From NCBI RefSeq assembly GCF_030272615.1, contig NC_081414.1, positions 916,679,509 through 916,743,508 of the forward strand: DNA of 64,000 nucleotides, written 5' to 3'. The translations under genes were made by a program, and so were the position numbers. Below, piece after piece: positions 1 to 12,310 of this stretch (its first letter is position 1; the number at the start of each line of letters is the position of its first letter). The DNA comes from Cryptomeria japonica. Taxonomy: Eukaryota > Streptophyta > Pinopsida > Cupressales > Cupressaceae. Under the pieces are notes generated by a model, which was not told the origin of the DNA, made no database searches, and saw only the letters and a program-made list of their open reading frames with translations.

Positions 1-39
1 TTATTCATTCTAGAACAACAAAATTTTCTGCTCATCTCT

Positions 40-65
40 TATTATCATTATTATTATTATTATTT
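40..65. repeat. (TTA)n microsatellite
   Basis: Short run of ATT/TTA triplets ending in a T tract near the window edge. No gene is attached to it. Confidence 0.6.
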
Positions 66-509
66 TTTGATGCTGTTGCCATGAATAATCCTCCTCCTTT
101 TGTATTTAACGTATAAATGACAAGTTTGGGCTATGGCGTGCGTGTATACGTCTTAACCACACATAATGGTGGATATTAGGGTTTACAATTTTGACGGTTG
201 TATAGGTGTTTCAGAGACATGGAGTTACATTTTAAAATATCATATAAGATGGCATTTTAAGTAATAGAAAAACAAAAAATAAAATTAAAATACTCATCAA
301 TTTAACTTTTATTTTTGATAAAATTTAATTTAAAAAATTATTTGTTAATATAAAAAGATTTCATTAAAAATAAAAGAATTTAAGAATGAGTCATTTTAGA
401 TACCAATCATTATGCACTGTCAAAATATGATATTGTTTATGTAAAATCGTCTATTAAAAAATATATAAATACTGTTTTTTTTGAAAAATTTAATTTAAAT
501 TGAGTTTGG

Positions 510-515
510 GGTCAA
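510..515 (-). promoter_or_regulatory. W-box candidate upstream of the VQ gene
   Basis: GGTCAA on the plus strand reads TTGACC on the minus strand, the core bound by WRKY factors. A second core, AGTCAA (TTGACT on the minus strand), lies at 743-748. Many VQ proteins partner WRKY factors and are induced by stress, so WRKY feedback is plausible. Six-base motifs occur by chance, so this is weak evidence. Confidence 0.3.
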
Positions 516-923
516 TAGACTCCAGATCTTCTGATAAAGTTGAAAGATTCTTAATAAGCTAAAACAACTTTGTGATAGACAGAGAGCCACAGGTCTCCCC
601 TCTGTCCACATAATACCGGAAAACATAATAATCACTTAAAAACTACTTGCCGTAAAAGGTAGACTGTCAAATTTAGACCTTGATAAGCAGAATACCATGA
701 TTACGTAATAAAATACAAAAAAACATATAAAAATCCTTGTACAGTCAAGAAGTCTAATAAAGGTTTACACCAGAAAAAACATTTGTCCGGGTAATTTGTT
801 TCCCGGTTCCTCACACTTTCTCCGTCCCTTCCAATAGCCTGTCCATGCGTGCAATTCAATCCGAGAGAAGACCATTATTTTAAAGTCACAAATACACTTT
901 CCAGGAATTTGCTCTTAAATAAG

Positions 924-930
924 TATATAA
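924..930 (+). promoter_or_regulatory. TATA box of the VQ gene
   Basis: TATATAA lies 57 bp upstream of the start codon at 987. Transcription would begin around 950-960, giving a 5' leader of only about 30 nt. No competing ATG lies between the box and 987, which supports that start. Confidence 0.6.
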
Positions 931-986
931 GAATCCCCCTCAATTTGGAGACCTGAAATTGTGTAAAATAGATTTGCAGGCAATCC

Positions 987-1526
987 ATGGCAGAAAAGGA
1001 TACCCAAAAGCTAAATTCATCACCAGGAACATCCTGTAAGCATAAAGATAAATCAGTGAACGTGGTTCATATTGGAAACCCTGTAATGGTTGTAGCAAGT
1101 GAATCTGAATTCTCTGCTGTGGTACAATCCCTCACTGGAAAGAAGAGGCCATCAGTCATGTCTGCTACTTATAATTCTTCTGATTCTTCTTCCAAGAGAC
1201 TGAATAGGGATTGTAATGATAGTCCTCAAGGGAAATCTTCATCTAAAAGAATGAATAGGGATTGTAATGATAGTCCTCAAGGGAAAACTTCTTCCAAAAG
1301 ACTGAATAGGGATTGTAATGTGAGTCCCCAAGGGAAAACAGCACCCCTTCCAGAGCCTCCAAATATTCATCAAATGGCTGCAATTAGAGCAGACAGTGTT
1401 TCTACCGACCAAGTTCAGCAGGAGGAGTCAATTTTTGATATTTATAGCCATCCAATGTTTGACACACTGGAAAACCTGGGAGACAGTGCCATAATTTTTC
1501 AGTTTCTTCCATTGGATGTATTGTGA
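987..1526 (+). CDS. VQ motif-containing protein (putative WRKY/sigma-factor-binding regulator)
   Basis: Single-exon frame of 179 residues. Residues 42-51 read FSAVVQSLTG, an exact match to the plant VQ signature FxxxVQxLTG. VQ proteins are small, mostly disordered, usually intronless plant cofactors that bind WRKY transcription factors and, in the SIB subgroup, plastid sigma factors. The lead-in (HIGNPVMVVASESEF) resembles the hydrophobic stretch before the motif in SIB-type proteins. Residues 67-117 are three tandem 17-residue units rich in S, K, R, N and D, each with KR(L/M)NRDCN. The C-terminus (about 148-179) is hydrophobic and acidic, as in many VQ proteins. It is preceded by a TATA box and has no in-frame stop, so it looks functional. 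It is the only convincing host gene in the window. Which subgroup it belongs to, and whether it is nuclear or plastid-targeted, cannot be settled here. Confidence 0.88.
   Translation: MAEKDTQKLNSSPGTSCKHKDKSVNVVHIGNPVMVVASESEFSAVVQSLTGKKRPSVMSATYNSSDSSSKRLNRDCNDSPQGKSSSKRMNRDCNDSPQGKTSSKRLNRDCNVSPQGKTAPLPEPPNIHQMAAIRADSVSTDQVQQEESIFDIYSHPMFDTLENLGDSAIIFQFLPLDVL
1185..1337 (+). repeat. Three tandem 51-bp units inside the VQ coding sequence
   Basis: Three in-frame 51-bp units encode 17-residue repeats at protein positions 67-83, 84-100 and 101-117. The units differ at only a few positions (L/M at the sixth residue, D/V at the twelfth, S/T at the first). This suggests a recent expansion of a basic, disordered linker right after the VQ motif. 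Confidence 0.9.
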
Positions 1527-3993
1527 ACAGTCCAAGGAAGAGTCTTCCTTTATTGCTGCTCCTGTAAGATGTCCAGAAAGCGGTTAAATGCATCTTTTGG
1601 TTTTCCCTTTGTTTTTGTCTAAGATACTATAGAGCGAATGGTCATAGCTTATGTTGTAAAGTTTAGTTTTGTTAAAGTCATGATATTAGTTTGGTATATT
1701 TTTAGATTTGATTATGTAAGTTTTTTTATATTAATATTTCGAATCATATTTTGTGATGTATTATGAGATTGGGATTGTTTTTCTCGATAATAGATCATAA
1801 AATATTATCCAAACTGTTTTTTAAAAACAAATTTACAAAATCAGATCTAGATAAATACCAAACTAGAATTTAATAAGTGTTATTATCTCGCCAACTGTTA
1901 GCTTAAGTACGAGTTTGGCTATTTTGAGCTTACTGAAATTAAATTATCTTCTTGTGGTTATAATCTTCTGCATATTTAAGAGCCAGTTATGCTCACAGGC
2001 AACACAGATGTGACAAGATTGGCCTTGTTTAAAACACTAGTGTGATCTTTGAATTTTTGGGCCTGCATAACCATGCCAACAATTCCTCTCAATTATGGCT
2101 ATGGACTCATCTTAACACTGCAGCAGACAGACAGAAAAAAAATGTTTAGGACGATGGGCAGGAGGTATGTTATTAAGTTTTGTGATCTATTTGTTGCAGT
2201 AAGATTGAATTTAATGTTTTTGGTATGATTATTACTTTGTTCTAGTAATGATATAATTGATTTGTATTTTACATTATTAAGCCTTTGCCCCAACTTATGC
2301 ATCTCAAGGTCACTGTACAATGAGTTGTAAAATACTTTGGAAGATTGAAGTGAGTCTCTCAGAAAAAAGAGTAGTGCTGAGAGGCCGAACAGTAGAACAT
2401 TGAGCTATTTTGATGCATTTTAATGTAGTGATTGAGGTAGGAAACCAAGAAATATGTTCTCTAATTAAGGTATGCAATCCCATTTGACAAAGAAATCTTG
2501 TAATTAGCCACAGGCATGTAAGACTCTCAAACTTGAACTTTGTAGAGGCCTGTTAGCACACTGTACTTTCTGCTATACTCTAAACTTTGAAACTTAATGT
2601 TCATTTATAAATGAATTCTTTTGTGGGTAATATTGGTTAAATGGTGTTAGACATTTGGTATAGTGGTTCTTTCTAAATTTAAACTTAGGTATTTATATTG
2701 GAGTAGACCAGACCCTTCATCACTAATTAGCTTGATGAGATTTACCGTACTGCCTGAAGTAGAATGCCTCCTTTATTGTATACAGAGTATTTAGAAAATA
2801 GCAAATGACTTTTTCCAACATTTCACTTTTTTTCTTTCTTCTTTGATTCCAATTTTCATAATTTTTTTGTTTTTATATGTTTTTCCAATTTTCATAATTT
2901 GATTCCAATTTTCTTCTTTGATTATAATTTTCATAATTCTCTTTTGTACATAATGATACAACTTATCTTATCATTGGTGAAATCATGATATTTTATTTGG
3001 AGGAGATGTAAGTCAAGTTTGTATCTCAATTTGATTCTACAAGATTATCAGAAAAATAGTTCAAATGTATTTGTTCACCACTGTTTGTCATGTTGTTGGA
3101 AGAGTTTACAAAGTCTCCATCCACCTTTTATTTGAATATATGTAACATTATCTTTTAATTAGTAATATATGCACTATTTATCTGATACAAACTAAAAGTT
3201 TAAATAGTAGAGAAGTTCTCTCAATGTGTGTTAAAATGGAGTAAGAGTATAATCATTTTGGTTTGCAACCATTCTACTCAAATATTTTCTTATTTAATGA
3301 TCAAAGAGTCAAAAATAATTTTTTTTCTTATTTTACCAGTCTAAATTATTCTTTAACTATTAAATTATGTTTAAGAATAACTATTGACAGCTAATTTTTT
3401 CTGTTATACTTGATTTAACTCCTTTGTTATCTTCTTACTGTCCAGATAAGGTGGTCATAATCTTTTCCATACACCACACAAATTCAAAACCTTTAGTTCT
3501 GATCCAAAATACCTTTATTTTTATTAAAAGCCTAAAAAAGACTACTATATGGAACACTAGTGACTCTTTCACTCCTAAAGAATGCTACAGATAAAATCTA
3601 ACATATCATATAAAAGAGGAAGAGTTATGTCCTAAACTAAGGAAGGAGATTTATATCCTAAGCTATTTTTTTTTGTAGAACAAAGAGGTGGAGGCCTTCA
3701 TTAATTAGTAGGAAAATAAACTTGGGTGATCTGTTTTTGGGTTTATAAATGACTTATAACATAAGAGAATACACTGTATTCTATGTAGAATATAACTAAC
3801 TATATTATAAATGAAACATACATATCTTATCCTCTACAGACTTTGAATTTATAACTTCTCTTTCGAAAATCAAATTCTAACACCATTAAACTAATTCAAA
3901 AGTACATAAAACTTTACGCCTCCAAATAATCCCAGACGTAATAGTAGGTTAGGGATGACCTTCAATAGGATATTTCCTAGCAGTCCTAGATCT
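1527..3993. other. Intergenic DNA without recognisable genes
   Basis: AT-rich spacer downstream of the VQ gene. I see no coding domain, tRNA or complete mobile element. A small degenerate direct repeat of a CCAATTTTCATAATT-type motif lies at about 2848-2940. Short frames here look random. Confidence 0.5.
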
Positions 3994-4615
3994 TGTTGAT
4001 CTGATTAGGATCTATGACAATTACAGACAAATGCTTAACAATATTACACAAGTTAATTCAAAGCTTTAATCTGAGCGAATTAACATAATAATGCGTAAAT
4101 GAACAAAGCATAATAAAGGTAATGAATTGAAAGAAAGAGAGTAGAAAGATAGAAGACAAAACACAATTGATAACGGAGTTCGTCTGTGGGTCGGACTACG
4201 TCTCCGGGTCCTGCTCCAATAGGGGGACCGATCCGATTAGCTCCAAAATCAATTACAAGTGTTACAAGATATTCCCTTCAAGCACAATGGCAACATTATT
4301 CTCCAATGTGCAGGAATAATGAACAAATCTTCAAGCTCATAATCTCCTTCTCATCACCTGGATGTCTCAAAAAGGACTACTACCCCTCTTTTATACATAA
4401 AATAAGTCTAAAATAGACTAAAACCACCAAATCCCATAAATAACCCTTTACAACAAATTATTTCCCGTGCATATCCCCCTTACATTCTAATTTGGCACCA
4501 TTAGTCATTAGCGGGTTTATTTAACCAATATCCCCTTTAAAATAGGGATTGGCGGGCTTCGCATTGTTTAAATGCAATATGGGCCGCTTATAATTTAACT
4601 GCTATATATAGCACA
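3994..4615 (-). mobile_element. Copia-type LTR, minus strand (probably solo or 3' LTR)
   Basis: Read on the minus strand the segment begins TGTGCTATATATAGCA, has a TATA-like TGTATAAAAG near plus position 4400, and ends in ATCAACA at 3994, so it has the TG...CA termini and internal layout of an LTR. No PBS follows the 3994 end, so it is not a clear 5' LTR. The flanking 5-mers do not match (GATCT and ATGGT), so the ends or completeness are uncertain. Confidence 0.42.
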
Positions 4616-4673
4616 ATGGTTTCCATCCATTTTGGGAGACCGGTAGTCAAGGGTTCCACCCCCGTCGGCCTCC
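4602..4673 (+). other. tRNA-like / SINE-like Pol III promoter segment
   Basis: A perfect box A match (TAGCACAATGG, 4609-4619, consensus TRGYNNANNGG) is followed 32 nt later by a near-perfect box B (GGTTCCACCCC, 4652-4662). A T-arm with 4 of 5 pairs folds around box B (4649-4653 with 4661-4665). I cannot close a full cloverleaf, so a SINE head or decayed tRNA pseudogene is likelier than a working tRNA. It overlaps the end of the neighbouring LTR call, so one of the two boundaries may be wrong. Confidence 0.3.
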
Positions 4674-5342
4674 ATTCTATCTTTGCACAGTTGGTTATAC
4701 ACTAAAACCAACTTCTCTCTATAAAATAGTAAATGCGAATGAATGATCTAGCGGTGAAAGCGGTGGGTTTGTTGAGGGTTATGAGTATCTTTTGTTAAAT
4801 CATTTTCCTCCTGAGGCGCCATGTGTTTATTTTTGGAATATTAGAGATAATTTATTTTATCCTTCGGATCACTTGTCGAATCCTCCCACCCAGCTAAGAG
4901 ATAGGATACAAAGGTTGAACAGTTGGCCCACATATAGCTTATAACTCCGACCAACTAGTCCTTAGGATACGACTCAGAAAGTGCCATTACCCTCTCCCAG
5001 TAGTGGTTTTCTAATCGCTGCGACGTATGTTGTCTGATCGTGAAATCGCCAGCTAAGCTATATATTACTAGTCATCATCATAATCATGAGCAAGGGGCGG
5101 GGTGAGATCGATTATGTAGTAGTTGTAGATCTATCTCCATCTCCCTTTGGTGAGTGGAGGTCGGGTCGATTTCGTAGCAGTAATAGACACCATCATAATA
5201 ACTGGTTCGTACTGATACTTCCATGGTCGTTAAGTTGGAAGATCAGATAGATTGAGATGAGATAAAGAAAGTAAAGCTGGGCTAAATACTTCTTATATTA
5301 ATCTTGATAGGAATGATCTGTAAATTTCAATTTAAGAAATTT
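4674..5342. other. Spacer without recognised features
   Basis: I see no conserved domain, RNA gene or LTR terminus. Fragmentary frames carry stops. Confidence 0.4.
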
Positions 5343-5783
5343 TGTTGGAGTAAATTATGTTTCATAATTACATTTTATTTAAGATGATTTAGGATAATGC
5401 ATTTCATTGTAGTTTGCATATGAGACACTCATGGAAGTGTGTATTTAGGGAAATTGTTTGTAGGAGAAATTCCACCTTTTGTGGGCTTATCTTGTTGTTA
5501 CATTCCACTTTCAGTGGGTGATCCACCTCTTGTGGAATATTTTATTATTTCTCCTACCTACCCTCACCTACCCTTATATCTCGTTGAGCCACATGCCATG
5601 ATTGTGTGCTCTTGGTTTTATAAATAGACTCATTTACATTGTAATCCAATCAACCCAATTTCAACCAACTCAGTTAGTTGGGTATTTTGCATCTTGATAG
5701 GAATACAATTTATTCCTGTCACATATTTTGTTTTCTCTTGTTTGTGCTATCAATTGGACTCTAGATTTTGGCAAATTCTCACA
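5343..5783 (+). mobile_element. Solo Copia LTR (441 bp), same family as the LTR at 16263-16717
   Basis: Starts TGTTGGAGTAAATTATG and ends GGCAAATTCTCACA. Along its length it matches the reverse complement of 16263-16717, including the paired motifs around GGAGAAATTCCACCTTTTG and CACCTCTTGTGGAATATT. No tRNA-Met-type PBS follows the right end, so it is a solo LTR. Flanking 5-mers AATTT and GATTT differ at one base, which fits an aged target duplication. Confidence 0.75.
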
Positions 5784-7454
5784 GATTTGAAGAAATATAT
5801 ATAACAACATAAACATAACATTGTGACTTACATGGAGAAAATTCTTTTGGGAAAAAATTTTCACACTTCAAAACCTGCACAAAGTGTTATTAAATCTTGA
5901 AATAGGTTACAACACACATGCAATGCAAGTTCTTGTAGAAGTCTTTACCTTGAAACTAAATCTTGGAAGAATTTTTGGAGCACTTGGACATTCTCTCAAA
6001 TAACTATCTAAAGTGCTAATATATAGAAAATTGCATTGTATATGAGAACCTTTTAGTGGTTAGGTTCCATTTTAGAAATAGCTAATAAAAAGGTAATGAC
6101 ACTAAGCATAAATTTCATAATTATCTTGAGTGCCAACCATGCAATGTGCTTCTCAAGCCACACAACACACACCAAAAAAGCCTACTCAAGTAGGAGTATC
6201 AATAATTGTACACACAATAAATGGCAGCCAAAAAGTTCAACTATAGGATTTACGAACTCAATTAGGGGTATCCTCTATATACCACAAGGATACATTGATG
6301 CCTAAATACAAGAAATGAAAGAGAATAATGCCAAACAGTCAGTAGGAATGGGTAACTCACTCTCCACCATCACTTCTCTAAGTTATAAAGTTCTTAGAGG
6401 CTTAGCCTAGATTGCAAAGATTTCACTTCCAAGAGGCATGTATTTTGATTCAACCTCACTATTTATACTTCACCAGACAATGGGAGTTGAGGTTGTCCCT
6501 TAGAGCGATGACTTCTCTAGGTAGGACCTCTAAAAAGAAAAAAGCAATATTACTTATTTTTGGTGCACTCAAGTTCACCACTAGGATGCTAGAGAGCATA
6601 TGTAAGTAGATATTGAGGATTAAAAGGTAAGGGGTGTTTATTTTTAATTCTAAATCTAAATTTGTACGATAAATTTCAATTTCAATTTCAATACGTGGAA
6701 GACACACCAAGCAAGATGATCTAAAGCAAGAAGTGGTTCTATAATAGATAGTAAAGTCTATGATCAATTTTAAAATGTAAATGATAACATAACTCTTTCA
6801 AGGATGATAAAGTAATATTATGATGCAATAAAATATAAGCTCATCACAAGATCACAACTTCAATTTTTATTGCTTTTGACTTAGTAAAAAAGATCTAATA
6901 TTTTTGAAATATATTTGACCTCAAACTTAAAAATGCAAAGAACATACCACTATTGAATTTATGAGAGATTTTAAAAAATGTAATTTAAGTTTTAAAAAAA
7001 TTATTTAATTTGTGTCCTCGAAAGTAGATTTATGAAAAACCCTAATTTTGAAAGATCTTTAGAATTAATAGTAATTATTTTACATCAAAATAAAAATTAT
7101 AAAAAACAAAACCCATCTAAAATTTTGACACCTTTCTAGGTTTATAAAAAATTCCAAAAAAATTCCATTAATTTGTGTCCAAAAATTAATATTTATGAAA
7201 ATATGTAAAATCACCATAACTTGCTCAAAAATTATGAGCAAAACTTGTTTTGGGGAATGTTGGCTTCTGATATGATCCCCAAGTTGTAGTTAAAAGAATT
7301 TGGAAAAATTCATAGTCGTTTGAGAGATATGATGAAATATTTGCAAACCCTAGGGTTTTGTCTTCAACTTTATCTTCACAAGATTAGTCTTGAAATATTT
7401 GAACAAAATAACACGATAAGGTTAGAAAAATCTCTCAAAATATAGATTCAAAGC
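5784..7454. other. Spacer / old unidentified repeat DNA
   Basis: AT-rich and without a recognisable coding domain. Frames at about 6096-6767 are short and show no family resemblance. Confidence 0.4.
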
Positions 7455-7472
7455 GGATGTTAGTTTCACTAA
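7455..7472 (-). other. Decayed primer-binding site candidate
   Basis: Minus-strand TTAGTGAAACTAACATCC resembles the PBS at 15258 (TGGTGAACGTGACATCC core). Several differences fit G-to-A decay (TTGG to TTAG, GTGAC to CTAAC). It lies at the expected position after the putative LTR. Confidence 0.3.
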
Positions 7473-8275
7473 GTGTGCCAAAATGTGAATGATGTGAAAA
7501 CATGAATCAAAATAATGGAAACAATGCAATGCAAGACCCAAACTCACAATCGGCACAAACAAAAATAAAGTCTAAGCTCTATGTAAAAATCAAATGACAA
7601 ACAATATTACCATAACAAAGACCTTAGGAGACACCATTATTACTTGAGATTAGCTTGAATGCTTGATGTGAATTTTGCTATCAGATTTTTTTAGCATAAC
7701 TTTGATATCATCACTATAATATAAAGGCCCGATGCTTGATCATGATAATGCTAGCTCTTGATTGAGAATGCTTGATAAATGCTTGATAACTTGACGATAG
7801 TAGATTCTCTAACTTGTTAGATGTGCTCTTGATAATAATGCTATCCATGAAGAAATGAATGAATGCAGGTCTTATTTACATTCATCACATCACATTTGAT
7901 CAATGGTAGGGATTAATTATCTAAAGATCAATGGTTGAGAAAAATTAAGAGAAGTTGAGTCTTATAATGCACATGAATTGACGAGGTAGAAGGATAAGTG
8001 AGGTGTAAATGCATAGAAGAAATAAATAAAATATAAATTTTATTTGTTTGAAGAGGGAAAATTAAATAAATATTTGAACTTATTTAGTTTTGAGGGGGAA
8101 GTGTTAGCTTATAATTATGTAGTTTTTGGAAACTATTTAATTAATTAACATTGGAGGGAAAATGATAAATTAATTAAATAATTAAAAATTATTTAATTAA
8201 TAGAGGCTAGAAGAATAAACCCTAGAGATGATATGATGAAAATAAGTAGTCATTTTTAGATGTCTATACTATATT
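7473..8275 (-). mobile_element. Decayed gypsy-type LTR, minus strand
   Basis: Read on the minus strand the left end (TAGACATCTAAAAATGAC) resembles the start of the LTR at 23890 (TGTAGACGTATAAAAATGAC), followed by a similar TTAATTAAAT-rich tract and pyrimidine-rich CCCTC motifs. A TATA-like TAAATAAG sits near plus position 7870-7877. A PBS-like sequence at 7455-7472 follows on the same strand. The first base pair of the terminus is lost, so the ends are approximate. Confidence 0.4.
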
Positions 8276-11046
8276 TAGCAAGTTTGCATTTGTGCATGTA
8301 TGCATTTAAAATATTGCACAATGCTCTAAAATTGTAAAATTAAGCCAACAGTGAAGAAATCACCTCAATATGATTTATGGTTTATGAGATATTAAAGTTT
8401 CTATCTTAAAGCCCCCTTGTAAAATATTTGAATTCAAATTTGAGGTACTTAGAGGTCCAAAATGGGCCTAAAAGTTGGTCAAAAATCCAAAAGCTCCTTT
8501 ACAATTAGTTTATTGTGAGATTTCTAATGCATCAAATGGTTCATAAATCTAATGCCCTATTAAAAAATTGTGGCTTCCAAAAGTTGTGTTACAATTTTTT
8601 TCAAGAATCTTTAAGGGTGGGAAAATGGATAGCTACATCTTTGAATGTCCAAAATGAGGAGTTACACTATCTGTAATATTCAAATGTGGTGGAAAATTAG
8701 GAGAAGAGTTATTAGTGCCAAATAAAAAGATGAAGGAAGGTTACGAAGTATAGCTCCATTAGTACGATTTGTGACTATGATTTAGAGATATTTTTGCTCG
8801 AGTGGAATTTTTTTGTAGTGAGAATAGCCCTTGTGGCTTAACATTTTGATTTTTGAATATGTATTTTCATTTCAATTAAAGAAATTGAAAGTGGTTCATT
8901 TTCCTTCTTTATATTCCAAGTGAATCTCTATAATTGCGTAATGTGTGAGTGTTGGGCATAGTAGCCCATCATCAAAAGTGAACATAAAATATAATGTAGA
9001 ATTGCAAAGGTGTATATTTTTTATGTTACATTAGGATAAAAGGGATAATCTTTGGATGGATAGGGGTAAGTATGACACATATAAATAGAGAAATGTAGAA
9101 CACTAAAGACTAAACAAAGAGACACAAGGAAGTTAGATAAGGTGTGAATAGGTGCTAAAAACACATTTTACTTCTATGTTTGGATTATATGAGTGAATAG
9201 TCTTTCATTAGACCATCTATCTATATTGACATTAAGAATATATATAAACGAATCTAATTCTGTATAAAATCATTTCACATTTTCCTCTTCCTTATGATAG
9301 ATTAGTGAATGCAATCTGAAACGTGGAGCAAAAGAAACATGCACAGTTTAAACTAGAAATTCATACACTTAATCTAATGAACTGTAAAAAATTAATACCA
9401 ACTAAAATTATATCAAATAATTATAAAATATACCATGGTTTTCCAAACAAAAAATTATAAAACTAAATAAAAAATGAAATGAGTACTACCAGTTCACCAT
9501 TCTAGTTATATAGAATGTACAATTTCCCTTTTTTTTTGGGATAAATAATAGCCATTTTTATTAACTAGATAAAATACACTATTCACAACCAAAAAAAAAG
9601 AAAAAAGAAAAGAAGAGAAGAGAAGAGGAGAGGATAAAGATCACCTATAGAGTTAATATACTCCACACCCATCCACCCAACCCCAATTGGAGAACCCATA
9701 TTGAAAAACCTTATCTCATTGAATATGGCTGCTAATCATCTGCAATGACCCAGTCAATAAAGCCGGCACCGTCATTGTTTACTCAGAAGTGTGTTTGAAT
9801 GATTAGAGTGGTTTCCTGTGATCATCAGTCCACCCGCCGTACTAAATAATTCAACATAGATTAGATTTTGTTGGCGGGCGCACCAATGGCATGGCACACG
9901 CTTCTTCATTTCCTTCTGCTGAATAGAAAGCTTAGTTGAATGGACATTGATGTAACACTGCGTCAATGACGTACATTTTAAGTCTGTTTTGTGCTACTGT
10001 AACTGTTTGTGCCATCTCTGTCCGGATTTTGATGGTCATTGATCGATATCGTCTGAAGGACTATGGTACCATGCTGTGGCAACCTTGACTATCATGTAGT
10101 TTATTTCGTCCGGACAGCCTACCTGAGTTTTAACTCTCAATTATTTCTTAGGCGAGGTAATACTTGTGTTTAGTGTTCTTTAAATCTTATAATAACTTAG
10201 CCAGTTTCTTTAACAACATTCTAATTGTTCTTGGTACCATTCTTACTCTTTCAGTCATCTTGAGAGAGATTTGCAAATAGTTGTCTTGTTATTAGTTTGA
10301 ATACTGCACTCCCTTGTTGCCACTTTGGGTTTCTTTGTACCATTATACTTTCCATACACATTAGGAAATTAAAATCTTTTACAGTTGAGATTATAGCACT
10401 CATAGATTGTTTAATTTTGTTGTTATTATATTCTAAATGTCATTAGGGTTAAGGGAATACATTGAATCTAATCTTTTTCAAATCTTTTGACTATTCATGG
10501 ATATGTTATGGGTGTGAAATCTTGGATCTTGCATGGGGTCCTGCATGAGGTCTAGTTAGATGATGTTAGATGATGTTGGTCTTAAATCTAGTAAAAAAGG
10601 ATTAATTTGAATCTTAAACATTGATTATGTTGGGTGAAAATTTTGTAAACTGGGGAAGTTTACAAAATTGTAGTTTCAGCCACAGTTTTTGAGATTAAAT
10701 ATCTCCTAGTTATAAGGGAAGACTCCCCTTTTGTTTACTATTCTCTATTTAGAACACGACTCTAACTATGAATCCTAATCTAAACTTGGGGCAATGCATT
10801 ATCTTATTCTCTCTTTTAGAATAGATGCTACTCTTTTCTCTTTTTTTTCGGAAACTGAAAACCAAACTTGCAAAAATCAGAATTTAGAGATGAAAATCAA
10901 AGATCAAACAAAGGGAAATCATTTACAAATTTAAAGAATAACTTTGTTCTCTTCTATATCTTGATCAAGGTGTATTTTTTTTTTCAAGTTGTGAGGTCAA
11001 GGTAGAAATAACTTCATCACTTGAGGGAGACGAGAATATGTAGGAG
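8276..11046. other. Spacer without recognised genes
   Basis: No coding domain or complete element is seen. The only conspicuous feature is a purine-rich low-complexity tract of AAG/GAGAA units at about 9588-9637. Confidence 0.4.
9588..9637 (+). repeat. Purine-rich low-complexity tract
   Basis: Runs of A7-A8 followed by repeated AAAAG, AGAAG and AGAGG units. It is a simple repeat and no function is inferred. Confidence 0.7.
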
Positions 11047-11051
11047 ACCAA
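11047..11051. other. Left target-site duplication ACCAA of solo Copia LTR
   Basis: ACCAA here is repeated exactly at 12306-12310, directly outside the TG...CA ends of the intervening LTR. Confidence 0.85.
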
Positions 11052-12305
11052 TGTTGGATATTATTGGTCATTATTGCTGCTAGGATATGTTGTTGTCATT
11101 GATGCCAACATATTCCTGTGATTTGCTCCAGTGATTACAAATTAGAAAGATCTTATAATCCGGTTTGTAGTGTTGGTTTGGTGATCATTGTTTTACAGAG
11201 TTCAGTATATCCTTCTGTATATTCCGATGTGATCAGATCTTGTGTTGAGTTTTTGGGACATTGCTTGGGATGGTCTTGTGTATCTTCATTTCAGATGGAT
11301 TGTGATTTGGTGCTCCGCAAGTTATCTTTCTTTGTGATAGTTGCTGATTGGTTGTGTTCTTGAGCTTTCAGACGTTGACCGATGAAGATTTGAAAAGTGG
11401 TGTTGGTGCAACTGTTCCTGATGATTCTAACATGCTTGCTAATGTTTCTTAGTCATGTCTTATTTGTTCTGGCGATCCATATTGATCGTTGTGTGAGTTT
11501 TTGGTGGTTTCTATCAATCAGTGATGTTTTTCGTGTTATGCGGTTTTCCTCATGGTGTAGTGTGTTGCGGTTGATCTTGGTGTGATTTTCGGTGGAGTTG
11601 TGCATTTGAGAATTTGATTTAGGACCATGTTATGCTATGTAAACCATTATATTGGTCTGGTGGTCGATCTTTCTATTGTGTGATGTAATTTTGTAATTGA
11701 GGGTTGAGGGTGTAGCCGACCTTGTTGTCAAGGTTGATGAATTGTATATATAGGTGATATAGTCATGTAATTTGGGTGTCGATGTTGTGTCTACATTATC
11801 AGAGAGAGGTTTGTGTGCAAACAAGTGATTTATCCTTCGGTGTTGAGTTTGAGGTAAGATTGGTGTTGCAGGGCAGACTTTTGTGCTTAACTGAAATTGT
11901 AATTAGGCATTTGGAGATGCTATTCTTTCAGTTCATTTCTTCCAGATTGTGGTCCGAATCTTATTGTAAGTCAGTGAGATTTCCCTGAGGGTTGTAGCCT
12001 TCAGGGCCATTATATTTGAGCAGTGAGCTCTAGGAAGTGTGTCTGAATGCATGTGCATTCCCCATTGTAAAATTTTCACATACTACTACAGAGTATCATC
12101 TTACTGTGGGTAGGTTCCCATAGTGGTTTTTCCCTTAACCGGGTTCTCCACGTCAAAATATTGGTGTTGTGTGTTGTGGTGTTAATTTTCTTATCTGTCT
12201 TATTGCTGCAGTTTATCAAATCTTTGTTTTGTGATAAAGTTTGATATTTCGGTGAAGATTGATTCACTCCCCCCTCTTAGTCTTCCTTCTTGACTACTGC
12301 TAACA
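11052..12305 (+). mobile_element. Solo Copia LTR, 1254 bp, with perfect TSD
   Basis: Begins TGTTGGATATTATTGG and ends with the pyrimidine block CTCCCCCCTCTTAG...CTGCTAACA typical of long Copia LTRs. ACCAA flanks both sides. No PBS follows the right end and no internal domain is present, so the full element was probably reduced by LTR-LTR recombination. The same family occurs at 15983-22018. The short frames inside (for example 11118-11363 and 11776-11988) have no known domain. Confidence 0.88.
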
Positions 12306-12310
12306 ACCAA

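Noticed and set aside
11118-11988. Several short frames
   Set aside because: They fall inside a solo Copia LTR and show no known domain.
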